64,000 nt of DNA, taken from Streptomyces venezuelae. GTDB lineage: Bacteria; Actinomycetota; Actinomycetes; Streptomycetales; Streptomycetaceae. The stretch is from positions 8,804,001-8,868,000 of the forward strand of contig NZ_CP029192.1 of NCBI RefSeq assembly GCF_008642315.1, given 5' to 3'. Of this stretch, positions 25,459 through 33,071 are shown one piece after another. The number at the start of each line of letters is the position of its first letter. The stretch's first letter is position 1. The notes under the pieces were generated by a model. That model made no database searches. It worked only from the letters and a program-made list of their open reading frames with translations, and was not told the origin of the DNA. The translations under genes and the position numbers were made by a program.

Positions 25459-25496
25459 GCCATTCCCCTCCCGAGCCATGCCTGTACGGCAGATCA

Positions 25497-25715
25497 TCAT
25501 GTCTGCGAAGGCAGGAAGGGAAGCTCAGCGGCGCCCTGGACCGGGCCTTCGTTTGCGTCGACGGCACCGCCAGGCAGAAGGAAGGTCGTGCGGTAGTCGA
25601 CGCGCTGGATCAGCACCCGGCCGCGCTGGCCGGTGATCAGCACAGACGTACCGGCCCACAGAGCAGGCGGCCGCGGTCGGTCAGGCGGCGATCTGGTGAG
25701 GGTCACTTGGCGCAT
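25497..25715 (-). pseudogene. NUDIX hydrolase N-terminal fragment
   Basis: 72 residues read SVLITGQRGRVLIQRVDYRT, then FLLPGGAVDANEGPVQGAAE. This is the first half of a NUDIX domain up to the Nudix box (G-x5-E), after which the expected REL...E..G is lost and the frame ends. Coding start may be the ATG at 25715. Confidence 0.6.
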
Positions 25716-25736
25716 CTCTTTTGCCGGGACGCTGTT

Positions 25737-26399
25737 TCAGAACAGGGCATCTTGCTTCACGTCAGGGCCCGGTCGCCGGTTGGGTTGCAATCCGGCGACC
25801 GCGTCCAGTTCAAGGAGGGTGCGCCAGCGCCCGTCGGCGCATCCGTCGTCCAGTAGCCGGGCCAGCACGCGGGCGGTCACCTCGATATCCGGCATCGCCC
25901 GGTGCCGTCCGGCCGGCTTGGGGATGCCGTAGTAGCCGAGCAGGCCATCCAGCCCGTAGGAGCCGAGTCCGGGCACCACGACTTTGGCCAGACGCAGCGT
26001 GTCCAGCAGCGACGTCGCCGCGAGCACAGGACAGTGCTCGGCCTGTCGGCCGATGATCCCGGCCTCCGTGGAGGCATGGTGCGCCACCAGACGGTACGGA
26101 GGCGCGGTCAGACGGGCGTCGAGCCGCGCCAGTACGTCGGCGGCCGGATGTGCCGTGGAGAGCATCTGCTGGGTGATGCCCTTGAGCTGGACGTCCCGGG
26201 CGGTCACGGGAACGTCTGCCGGCGGCCGCATCAGCTCCTCGAACCGGCCGACCTGCACCAACCCGTCGCCTACGGGGCGCAGCGCCAGCGCCGCGACCTC
26301 GATCGGCTCGGCGGGCCGTCCCGTTGGGGTAAGGCCTTCGAAATCGATCACCAAGAACGTCGTGACGGCGAAGCGGGGATCGTTCATCAGCGTGCCCAT
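25737..26399 (-). CDS. 3'-5' exonuclease, DnaQ-like (DEDDh)
   Basis: 220 residues from ATG 26399, chosen for AGGAGG seven bases upstream; an in-frame ATG near 26497 lacks a binding site. Exo I is FLVIDFEGLTP (Asp and Glu present). Exo III is HRAMPDIEVTARVL (His and Asp present). Exo II is YRLVAHHASTEAGII, where the usual catalytic Asp of N-A-x-F-D is replaced by Glu. Such stand-alone enzymes trim nucleic acid ends. The substitution may lower activity. It is flanked by broken genes, but itself appears intact. Confidence 0.75.
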   Translation of the reverse strand: MGTLMNDPRFAVTTFLVIDFEGLTPTGRPAEPIEVAALALRPVGDGLVQVGRFEELMRPPADVPVTARDVQLKGITQQMLSTAHPAADVLARLDARLTAPPYRLVAHHASTEAGIIGRQAEHCPVLAATSLLDTLRLAKVVVPGLGSYGLDGLLGYYGIPKPAGRHRAMPDIEVTARVLARLLDDGCADGRWRTLLELDAVAGLQPNRRPGPDVKQDALF

Positions 26400-26500
26400 G
26401 GTGCCACCTCCTGCCCGTACGCCCCGTCCTTCGAGCAGGGGTGGCCGTGGAGGACACAGAACTTCGATGTCTGGCACCGGATGCTCCTTGGTCATGGGGG

Positions 26501-27049
26501 TCAGGGCCGTGGGACGTAGCAGCGCAGGACATCGAGGTCGGCGCTGCGTACGCAGGGCCAGCCGGTTGTCGGCAGTTCGATGTCCAGGGGTGAGATCCCG
26601 AGTTCGTGGAGGGCTGGGGTGGTGGTCGTGTGGCGGGCGACGATCTTGGTGACGGCCAGGAAGACTCCGCCGGGTCTGAGGATGCGCCGGTTCCGATCGA
26701 GGAGGGCCGGCTGGTCGTCGATCGACCGGTAGACCAGGCGGCAGGTCAGAGGGCATAGGCAGGGTGCGCAGGGACGGTGACGTTGTCGGTGGTGATGTCC
26801 AGGTACTACCAGGCCGGCCCTGGGCTGGGTCCGGGGCCGATGTTGTGGGCGGCGGCGAGCTCGACTGCGCTGGGGGGAGCAGTCGATGCCCGTCGTGCGG
26901 TATCCGAGCTCGTGGTGCAGGCGGAGAACTAGGGAGCCGAGGTCGAGGGCAGGGCGCCTGGTAGCTCCGTCGGGGGAGTGTGCGGGGCCGCGCCGGTGCG
27001 CGGCCCCGCAGGGACCGGGGCTGTCTAGGGTCCTCATGATCACTAGCAC
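26501..27049 (-). pseudogene. SAM-dependent methyltransferase, frameshifted
   Basis: The pieces ALDLGSLVLRLHHELGYRTT and GIDCSP (motif I region), then TCRLVYRSIDDQPALLDRNR and RILRPGGVFLAVTKIVA (post-motif III), are methyltransferase-like. The middle is out of frame between about 26780 and 26900. The tail ends VLRCYVPRP at 26501. Confidence 0.55.
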
Positions 27050-27160
27050 TGGGTCCTGCTGAGACGTCAGAATCCAAGCGTGATTAGCACTCTTCGTGTG
27101 GGCTGATCATGAGCAATCCCGGCTCTGTCTGCGGTCGCATCGCTCACTGTCGGTAGGTGG

Positions 27161-27772
27161 GTGTCAGTCCTGCCTGCCATAGTTCCGCTCGTGGACGACG
27201 AGACCTTCTGGAACATCATCGAGGACTGTCGGCGGGAGACGCCGGATCGGGACGAGCGCCTGGGCTGGCTGCGTGGTCGGCTTTCGCGGATGCCGGAGTT
27301 GGAGATCGTGCAGTTCCAGATATGCCTGGACCGCGTGCTGACTCCGACCTTCACCTGGGACATGTGGGCTGCTGCCGACATGATCCTGGGGTGGTGCTCC
27401 GATGACAGCTTCTTCTACTTTCGGCTCTGGCTTGTCGGGCTGGGGCGGGAGGAGTTCGAGAAGGTTGCCCTCGATCCGGACTTGTTGGCGGGCACTCCGC
27501 AGGTCCGAGCCCTCGCGGGTCGGTCTCCGCGTGCATGGGGAGATCATGAGTGGCCGGAATGGGAGGAACTGGATTATGTCGCTGGGGCGGCATTCGAGGC
27601 CGTGACCGGTAAGCCCCACGAGGATTTTCATGACGCTCATGATGCCCAGGACGTAGAGGATCCGGAGCCGCGACATCCTGTTGGTGATCGATGGGACGTG
27701 AACCGCGCTGATGAGGCAGCACGTCGGTTCCCGAACCTCAACGCTCTGTTTCCCGCCGTCGAGCGCGCGTAG
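27161..27772 (+). CDS. DUF4240-family protein
   Basis: 203 residues from GTG 27161. The N-terminal half reads DDETFWNIIEDCRRETPDRD, ELEIVQFQICLDRVLTPTFT, then MWAAADMILGWCSDDSFFYF RLWLVG and EKVALDPDLLA. That is the order of DUF4240 proteins (FW, L..L...EI..F, SDD.F..FR.WL, PD.L). The C-terminal acidic and His-rich stretch is variable. Members often occur beside toxin genes in Streptomyces and related bacteria, and an immunity role is possible; nothing here proves it. Its 3' end overlaps, on the opposite strand, the Tn7-like relic. Confidence 0.75.
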   Translation: MSVLPAIVPLVDDETFWNIIEDCRRETPDRDERLGWLRGRLSRMPELEIVQFQICLDRVLTPTFTWDMWAAADMILGWCSDDSFFYFRLWLVGLGREEFEKVALDPDLLAGTPQVRALAGRSPRAWGDHEWPEWEELDYVAGAAFEAVTGKPHEDFHDAHDAQDVEDPEPRHPVGDRWDVNRADEAARRFPNLNALFPAVERA

Positions 27773-28240
27773 GTCGTGATGCTCGTTGGCCATGTGAGCC
27801 GCTGTCGAGCAGGGCCAGCAACGCCTCGGCCTCTGCGAGGAACAGGTGGCCCCGGTCCGTGGAGGCGAGTGGGCGAGATCGTTCGATCACGGTGAACCCT
27901 GCCGCTTCTTCGTTGCGTTTGAGCTGGTAGTTGAGGGTGTTCCACTGTGTGTTGAGGGCGACGGCGGCGGCCTGGAGGTTGCGGTGTCCAGGAAGCTGAA
28001 GGATGTGGCGGAGTCTGGGGACGCAGTTCTTCCTCCGGCTGACGGCGTGCATGGCGGGAGATAGCGTCGTACCGAGTGAGGCGAACGGGTTGGTGAACTG
28101 GCTGACCGAGTGGTGAGGGATATCCCACTTGTTCACCAGTCTCATGACGGAGCCCTTGCGGACGCCCAGTTCCTTGGCGATATCGGGAGATGATCGTCCC
28201 TTGTCGCGGTACTCGGTCTCCAGCCAGGTGCGCGTGACGA
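27738..28240 (-). pseudogene. HTH protein tail of a collapsed Tn7-like transposon
   Basis: The minus-strand frame opens after a TGA near 28243 with TWLETEYRDKGRSSPDIAKE LGVRKG, continues FTNPFASLGTTLSPAMHAVS, and ends with a LysR-type HTH: NLQAAAVALNTQWNTLNYQL and GFTVIERSRPLASTDRG. I know this two-HTH C-terminus from TniQ-like or accessory proteins of Streptomyces Tn7-like elements. There is no start codon and no N-terminal half, so it is a relic. Confidence 0.5.
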
Positions 28241-28249
28241 TCTCTCACG

Positions 28250-28458
28250 TGCCCACCCGTCGTCGCCGACGAGTACTTCCCCGAGTGGTGGAGCATTCCG
28301 TGTACCGACCGGACCGCACGCCACGGCTTCGACTCCGTGAAATCCGCCAACCGCAGCTGCTGGACCGGTAATTCACGCACGGCCGCTTCCTCGTACCGGA
28401 TAGACACCGTAGGAGCCTTGCGCGTACGCCGGGCACCGCCCGAGCTCCGTACCGTCAT
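28250..28458 (-). pseudogene. TnsA-like transposase endonuclease, N-terminal fragment
   Basis: From ATG 28458 the frame reads VSIRYEEAAVRELPVQQLRL, FTESKPWRAVRSVHGMLHHS and GKYSSATTGGHV, where intact TnsA-like proteins continue YESRLELARL with the catalytic Glu. At that point the sequence jumps into the HTH relic. The rest of tnsA and the transposon's core genes are gone. Confidence 0.55.
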
Positions 28459-28562
28459 GATGAAGATGGTACGGAGCAAGGGGCACCACGCCCGGGGAAG
28501 AGCGAAACAGGCCGCACGGAGATCGCTACTGAACGCAGTCATTGTCAACGAGATCGCGGATT

Positions 28563-28600
28563 TGCTAATCCACTGCTAACGAACTGCCTTCATTGCTAAT
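28563..28600. repeat. Three TGCTAA repeats, probable transposon end
   Basis: TGCTAA occurs at 28563-28568, 28574-28579 and 28594-28599, about 105 bases upstream of the tnsA start on its 5' side. Repeated short sites outside tnsA are how TnsB-binding ends look. The pattern supports this being the left end of the collapsed Tn7-like element. Confidence 0.5.
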
Positions 28601-28633
28601 GACCACGCGGATCCTAGAGCTGGGGGCCGCAGG

Positions 28634-30577
28634 TCAGCGGTCTTGGGCGAGGGCGTACAGCTCTCCGAGCAAACTCCCTTCGGTCGCGATGAGTTCGTCG
28701 AAGGAGCCTTGCTCCCGGATAGCTCCCTGGTCGAGGACGATTACCCGGTCGGCCATCCGTACGTTGTCCAGGCGGTGCGTCACCACCACCGTGATCCGAT
28801 CCGGGGCCATGGCGCGGAGCTCGCGGAAAATCTGGTGTTCCCCGCGGGCGTCCATCTCGCTAGTCGGCTCGTCCAGGACGAGGACAGCCGACTCCCTGTA
28901 CATCGCTCGCGCACAGGCCAACCTCTGCCACTGCCCGCCGGACAGTTCGTGGCCGCCCCACACCGACCGGGCGAGCAACGTCTGCAGGTCATTGGGGAGT
29001 TCACGCAGGGCCTTGGTCATGCCGACCCGCTCGACTGCGTCCCAGATCCGCTGGTCGCCGTGCTCCCGGGGCTGGCCCAGGGTGATGTTTTCCCGGGCTG
29101 CGAGCGGCCAGTGCCCGTTCTTCTGCGGGACCAGGCCGACGTTTTGCCACACCGAATCCGCATCGGCGGTCGACAGGTCAGTGTCATCCCAGAATGCCCT
29201 GCCCTGGGTCGGGGTGGTGAGCCCGGTGAGCATGCGGATCAGCGTGGACTTGCCGGCGCCATTCTCCCCAACGAGAGCGACGACCTCGCCGCGGTTCAAT
29301 GTGAGGGTGATCGGCTGTACGGACGGGGACTCCTTGCTCGGGTAGGTGTAGGAGGCCGCTTCCAGACGGATCTGGCGCGGGGGCTTAGCCTGTACGGTGC
29401 CGCGCGCGGTGGTCATGGCACGGACCTCGTCGATGAACTCGTAGTAGTCGGCCAGGTAGAGGCCGTGGTGGAACATGACCGTGCTGTACCGGATGATCGA
29501 GTTCAGGGACCGGCCGGCCGTCTGGGAGGCGACGACGGCGGTGCCTGCGAGGGCTGTGGTCATGGCTCCGGCGAGGACCAGGGCGGCGAGCGAGGCCCAC
29601 ATGCCGAGGGTGAACATGCCGCCGAGGCAGGCGGCCAGGAGCGTGATCCGCAGATACGGCCGGGCCCCGGCGACTTCGCGGGTTACGACCCTGTCGCACA
29701 TGCTTCTGTACCAAAAGTGGAGGTATGGGCGCATGGTGTTGGCGCGGAGCTCGTCGGCGAGCTCGGACGTGGTCAGCCACCAGCGCATCATCCCCCGCAC
29801 ATTGCGGGCGGAGATGGTCTGGTCGTGAACGCGGTAGTCGACCCGCGCGGCGATCACCCCGCCCATGCCGCGGGGGAGGACTGACAGCAGCAACACCCCG
29901 AGCAGCAGCGGGTGCAACGATGTCAGGACCGTCGCCGCGGACACCAGCTGCACGAGACCGTTCGTCAGGGTCTTGGCGTCGTCGGCGAGGTCGACCGCGC
30001 GCAGCGCACCGATCTCCGCTGCCTGACTGCGGTCCCCGAACCCCGGTGCGTCGTAGGCCGCGAGCTCGGCCCGCATATGCAGATCGACCAGCTGAAGGTC
30101 CGCGGCGGAGGCGATCTTGGGGTTCAGGCGCCGGGTCGCCCAGTCCGCGAGGATCCACATGGCCGCGCCGGTGGCCATCGCGACGACGGCGACGGTCAGC
30201 GCCGGCCAGGCATGCGCCAGTCCCTGACGGGGGTCGTCGGCCATGAGCTGCGGCAGGGCCCTGGCGACGGCGGTGAGCATCACGGCCGTGCCGATGCCGG
30301 ACAGCAACTGGCACACGACGATCGTCAGGGCCATGCGCCGGTCGACGCTCCAGGCCAGGCGGGCCGTCTGGAGCAGGGCCGCGGGGATGCGGTGGGCCAT
30401 GTCCCACAAGGTGGCGTCGTCCATCGCCCGCCGGTGCTTGCGCCCGTTGTAGTCCAGCTCCGGCGGTGCGGAGGGCTGCGGAGCGCCCGCCCGCGCGGCC
30501 GGGAGGGACGCCGCCTCACCGCCGATGGTTGCAGCGTCGGCAGCCGGAGCCTCGGTCTGATTGTGCGGTGTGGTCAT
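28634..30577 (-). CDS. ABC exporter, membrane and ATPase domains fused
   Basis: 647 residues from ATG 30577, overlapping the kinase stop (ATGA). After a 50-residue soluble lead come six predicted spans (about 75-345, e.g. MALTIVVCQLLSGIGTAVML and LLAACLGGMFTLGMWASLAA). The ATPase domain carries Walker A GENGAGKST (about 440), signature ELSGGQWQRL (about 542), Walker B VLVLDEPTSEMD (about 565) and the switch His VVTHRLDN (about 597). It is a half-size exporter acting as a dimer and is paralogous to the lasso exporter at 33072. Its operon holds two tiny ORFs and a kinase-like gene, so the cargo is probably a small peptide. Confidence 0.9.
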   Translation of the reverse strand: MTTPHNQTEAPAADAATIGGEAASLPAARAGAPQPSAPPELDYNGRKHRRAMDDATLWDMAHRIPAALLQTARLAWSVDRRMALTIVVCQLLSGIGTAVMLTAVARALPQLMADDPRQGLAHAWPALTVAVVAMATGAAMWILADWATRRLNPKIASAADLQLVDLHMRAELAAYDAPGFGDRSQAAEIGALRAVDLADDAKTLTNGLVQLVSAATVLTSLHPLLLGVLLLSVLPRGMGGVIAARVDYRVHDQTISARNVRGMMRWWLTTSELADELRANTMRPYLHFWYRSMCDRVVTREVAGARPYLRITLLAACLGGMFTLGMWASLAALVLAGAMTTALAGTAVVASQTAGRSLNSIIRYSTVMFHHGLYLADYYEFIDEVRAMTTARGTVQAKPPRQIRLEAASYTYPSKESPSVQPITLTLNRGEVVALVGENGAGKSTLIRMLTGLTTPTQGRAFWDDTDLSTADADSVWQNVGLVPQKNGHWPLAARENITLGQPREHGDQRIWDAVERVGMTKALRELPNDLQTLLARSVWGGHELSGGQWQRLACARAMYRESAVLVLDEPTSEMDARGEHQIFRELRAMAPDRITVVVTHRLDNVRMADRVIVLDQGAIREQGSFDELIATEGSLLGELYALAQDR

Positions 30578-31464
30578 GCGAACACCCCCGCCATCAGCCG
30601 GTCCAGGGTCTGCCGTCCGCGTGCGGTGACGTGGGGGTCGTCGAGCTTCGGCCCCCGGACCAGGCAGCTCACCGCGTCGATCGCCGCGAGACTCTTCAGG
30701 GCGTGCTGCTCCTCGACGGTGAGGTTGCGTCCGTAGCCCTGCAGGCACGCGGCCCGCAGATCGGGCCGGTCGGTCCAGGCGGAGCAGGCCATCAGCACGA
30801 AGTCCTGCACCGCGGCAGCGGCCCTGGAGCGCTCGAAGTCGATCCATCCGGCCTGCTGCCGGGAGGTCGACCACATGAGGTTGCGGTCCCACGCGTCGCC
30901 GTGGATGTACGCGAGCGGCAGCGACGGCAAGGTCTGCAGTTCCCCGGCCGGCTGGCGCACGAGCTTGTGTTCCGGCGCGGTCAGCCGGTCTCCGGCCGCC
31001 GCCAGGTGCTCCTCGGCGCCGTCGGCTGCGGCCTGCAGTGCCAGTTCCGCCTCGGCCCGTCGAGGGCCGGACAGATCACCGGCCGCGTGGAGGCGGGCCA
31101 ACAGGGCGCCGCCGTGCCGGTGCGCGCGCGCTTCCTCCACGGGCGAGAGTTCCAACTGCGTGAGCGGCTGTCCTGGGACGGCGGTCAGCAGCAGGGCCAG
31201 ATGCTCCGCGCTCGAGGCGCGCAGCTGCGGCGCAGCGCCGGCGCCGAGAGCCGGTGCGGCACTTCGGAGCGCGAACGTCTCGCGCTCGTACATCACGGCC
31301 TCGGGGGAGATCTTCAGGTAGGAGCAGGCCGCCCCGGGCAGGTCGAGCCGCCACACGCGGGAGTCCGCGCGCGGATGGCTGACGTCCTCGACGGCGGGAC
31401 GGGCGCCGAGCGCCCGGCTGGCCCACGCGAGCAGGGCCGGGGGCGCAGTGGTCGGGTTAGTCAT
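30574..31464 (-). CDS. APH/choline-kinase-like phosphotransferase
   Basis: 296 residues. ATG 31464 overlaps the stop of the upstream tiny ORF (ATGA), which fixes the start. The N-lobe contains SYLKISPEAVMYERETFALR with the ATP-binding Lys and the helix Glu. The catalytic loop is YIHGDAWDRNLMW (HGDxxxxN, near 188) and the metal Asp is in GWIDFERSR (near 207). The fold is that of aminoglycoside phosphotransferases. Homologues act in resistance, in small-molecule phosphorylation and in some RiPP pathways (dehydration through phospho-Ser/Thr). Its sandwich between peptide-sized ORFs and an exporter favours a peptide substrate, or self-protection. Confidence 0.85.
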   Translation of the reverse strand: MTNPTTAPPALLAWASRALGARPAVEDVSHPRADSRVWRLDLPGAACSYLKISPEAVMYERETFALRSAAPALGAGAAPQLRASSAEHLALLLTAVPGQPLTQLELSPVEEARAHRHGGALLARLHAAGDLSGPRRAEAELALQAAADGAEEHLAAAGDRLTAPEHKLVRQPAGELQTLPSLPLAYIHGDAWDRNLMWSTSRQQAGWIDFERSRAAAAVQDFVLMACSAWTDRPDLRAACLQGYGRNLTVEEQHALKSLAAIDAVSCLVRGPKLDDPHVTARGRQTLDRLMAGVFA

Positions 31465-31607
31465 GCCCCCCACCCCGATGACGGTCGTGATGCTGCCGCG
31501 AAAAGGACACGACGGACATCGACGGGGCGCCGGTTCGCGAGGGCCTCGGCCGCAGCAGGAGGGTTCTCGAGAGCAGGGTGGAGGGTGGCCAAGCGGACGG
31601 GATTCAC
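31461..31607 (-). CDS. Tiny ORF (48 aa), candidate precursor peptide
   Basis: GTG 31607 is preceded by AAGGAG and overlaps the stop of the preceding tiny ORF; its own TGA overlaps the kinase ATG. The peptide reads MNPVRLATLHPALENPPAAA, continues EALANRRPVDVRRVLFAAAS and ends RPSSGWGA. It has no Cys, one Trp, and Ser/Ser before the end. Two 4-base overlaps make a translated gene likely. It matches no precursor family I know. Confidence 0.55.
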   Translation of the reverse strand: MNPVRLATLHPALENPPAAAEALANRRPVDVRRVLFAAASRPSSGWGA

Positions 31608-31744
31608 GGTTTCTCCTTGGTTCGGGACGGGGCGGAGCACCCGGACAACGGACCTGATCGCAGGGCCGCTACGGGCAGCCGCGGGCGACGAGTCGAGTGA
31701 AGGTTCGATGCCGGTACACCGGCGGCAAGTGCCGTCTGCGTCAT
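31604..31744 (-). CDS. Tiny ORF (46 aa), candidate precursor or leader peptide
   Basis: ATG 31744 is preceded by GAGAGGAG at good spacing, the best ribosome-binding site in this operon. The peptide begins MTQTALAAGVPASNLHSTRR and ends with a Ser/Arg/Lys-rich tail SGPLSGCSAPSRTKEKP holding the only Cys. It is the first gene of the four-gene chain. It may be the modified substrate of the kinase-like enzyme and exporter. A regulatory leader peptide is the alternative. Confidence 0.55.
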   Translation of the reverse strand: MTQTALAAGVPASNLHSTRRPRLPVAALRSGPLSGCSAPSRTKEKP

Positions 31745-32379
31745 CGGCTCCTCTCGCTTCGTTCGATTCACACCTTCGAGGAAGGCGGAGGGACGGCCGC
31801 CCGAGCGGCGGCGTGCCTGACGCGTCGACAGCACCCGACTCCTTCGGTGTGGTGTGGCTGTGCTCTGCGGACGGACCCTCGCCCACGCCACCGACAATCC
31901 GCTGCCGACACCACCGTGATCCGGTCATCCCCGGCCTCCCCTGCCGCCAGTCGGCACCCGCATCAGGGAGGGTTCTGACCTGGGGTGACTGTGGGAGAAA
32001 GGTTTCTTGCACTCCTCGGCCGGGCCCGGATTTGGGCGCCCGCGAGAGTGGCTCGATCTGGTTCGCGGGCGGGTGAGCACCCGGAGCGTCACGCCCCTGG
32101 GTGGTCGTGACGGCGGCTACCATCGGCACCTTCGACGCGGACGGAACCCGCCTGGGTGGCGCTCTCGTAGCCCGCTTCCATGCGACCAGATCGGCCGTTA
32201 TGTTCGAACGCGATGTCCCCCGCTGCGCCCTTGTGGAGCTGCGTAGCGCATGAGGTCACCAGGAGCGCCATGACCATTCCTGCCCCGCACCCTCCAAGGC
32301 CTCGTCACCAAGTACCTGCGGGGGCACCCTGACGAACAGTTGCTGCTCCGCCCTCGCTTGGACCACCTCGCCGTCAGCG
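31745..32379. other. Stretch upstream of the tiny-ORF operon
   Basis: It should contain the promoter of the four-gene operon (minus strand). No convincing -35/-10 pair was found. A short minus frame at 32089-32277 begins MALLVTSCATQLH after an in-frame ATG and could pass for a lipoprotein start, but nothing else supports it. Confidence 0.35.
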
Positions 32380-32580
32380 TCAACGTGACCGACAGGCGGA
32401 GACGTGCGGCGGACGGCCGCAGGCGTGAGCCATCTGTCCGGCAGTGATGAGTCCGGCCAGGCCGCCGAGCATGGCGCCGATGTGGGTGATTACGGCGGGT
32501 GCGATCCTGGCGTACCGGACGGTGTCCGACGCCGCCGACCATTCCCTAATGACCTGGACTGCCCCGATGGCAGTCTGCAT
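32380..32580 (-). CDS. Small ORF, 66 aa, doubtful
   Basis: From ATG 32580: MQTAIGAVQVIREWSAASDT, then a hydrophobic stretch AVITHIGAMLGGLAGLITAG. Such a helix could be a membrane span or a bacteriocin-like peptide. No clear ribosome-binding site is present. It lies just downstream of the broken kinase gene, in the same direction. Confidence 0.3.
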   Translation of the reverse strand: MQTAIGAVQVIREWSAASDTVRYARIAPAVITHIGAMLGGLAGLITAGQMAHACGRPPHVSACRSR

Positions 32581-32600
32581 GACGACCGAGGTGTCGCTGC

Positions 32601-32996
32601 TCAGGATTGTTTAAGGAGGGTGAGGGTCTGGGCGGCGACCTGCTGGGAGGTGAGTGTGGTGGTGTCGATGACCTCTGCCTGGTCCCGCAGCCAGGTCTCG
32701 TAGGCGCGTTCGTAGTCGGTCAGGCGGCGCCGGCGGAAGGCGCGGACTCTCTCGCTGCGTTCCTCGTCGCCGGGGAACTCCTGGCTCTCCTCGATCCGCC
32801 GCCGGATGGTGGGGAGGTCCGCGTGGACAACGAGGTGGTGCAGTTCCACGCCCTCGTTGTGCAGGCTCGTGAAGATCTCCTGGGCGTACTGCTCGAGGGT
32901 CCGGGCAGGGCGTCGGCGATTTGGGCAGCGAGCTCCGGCGGGGTGGCATGAGTGCTGTCGAGAACCAGCACGTGCGCGTGCACGTGCGTGAGCCAT
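32601..32996 (-). pseudogene. AAA/adenylate-kinase-like protein, truncated and frameshifted
   Basis: The C-terminal half is well preserved: TLEQYAQEIFTSLHNEGVEL, HHLVVHADLPTIRRRIEESQ, then ERAYETWLRDQAEVIDTTTL and a final helix TLLKQS. It matches P-loop kinases in which a late 'LHAD...RRRI' segment forms the lid. The P-loop is absent, and the part before it (HAHVLVLDSTHATPPELAAQ) lies in another frame. It is probably dead. Confidence 0.55.
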
Positions 32997-33071
32997 CGCT
33001 GCTCGGGTGGAGCGCTAGCGCTGCTCGTGATCCCGTGGCGTCGCTTGCGGCAGCCTGGACGCTGGCGGTGA

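Noticed and set aside
30574..31464. Plain aminoglycoside resistance gene
   Set aside because: The fold fits, but four overlapping genes with tiny ORFs and an exporter make a peptide-linked role at least as likely, so no resistance name was assigned.
31461..31744. Lanthipeptide precursors
   Set aside because: The two tiny ORFs contain only one Cys between them and there is no LanC, LanM or class V lyase partner, so thioether rings are not supported.
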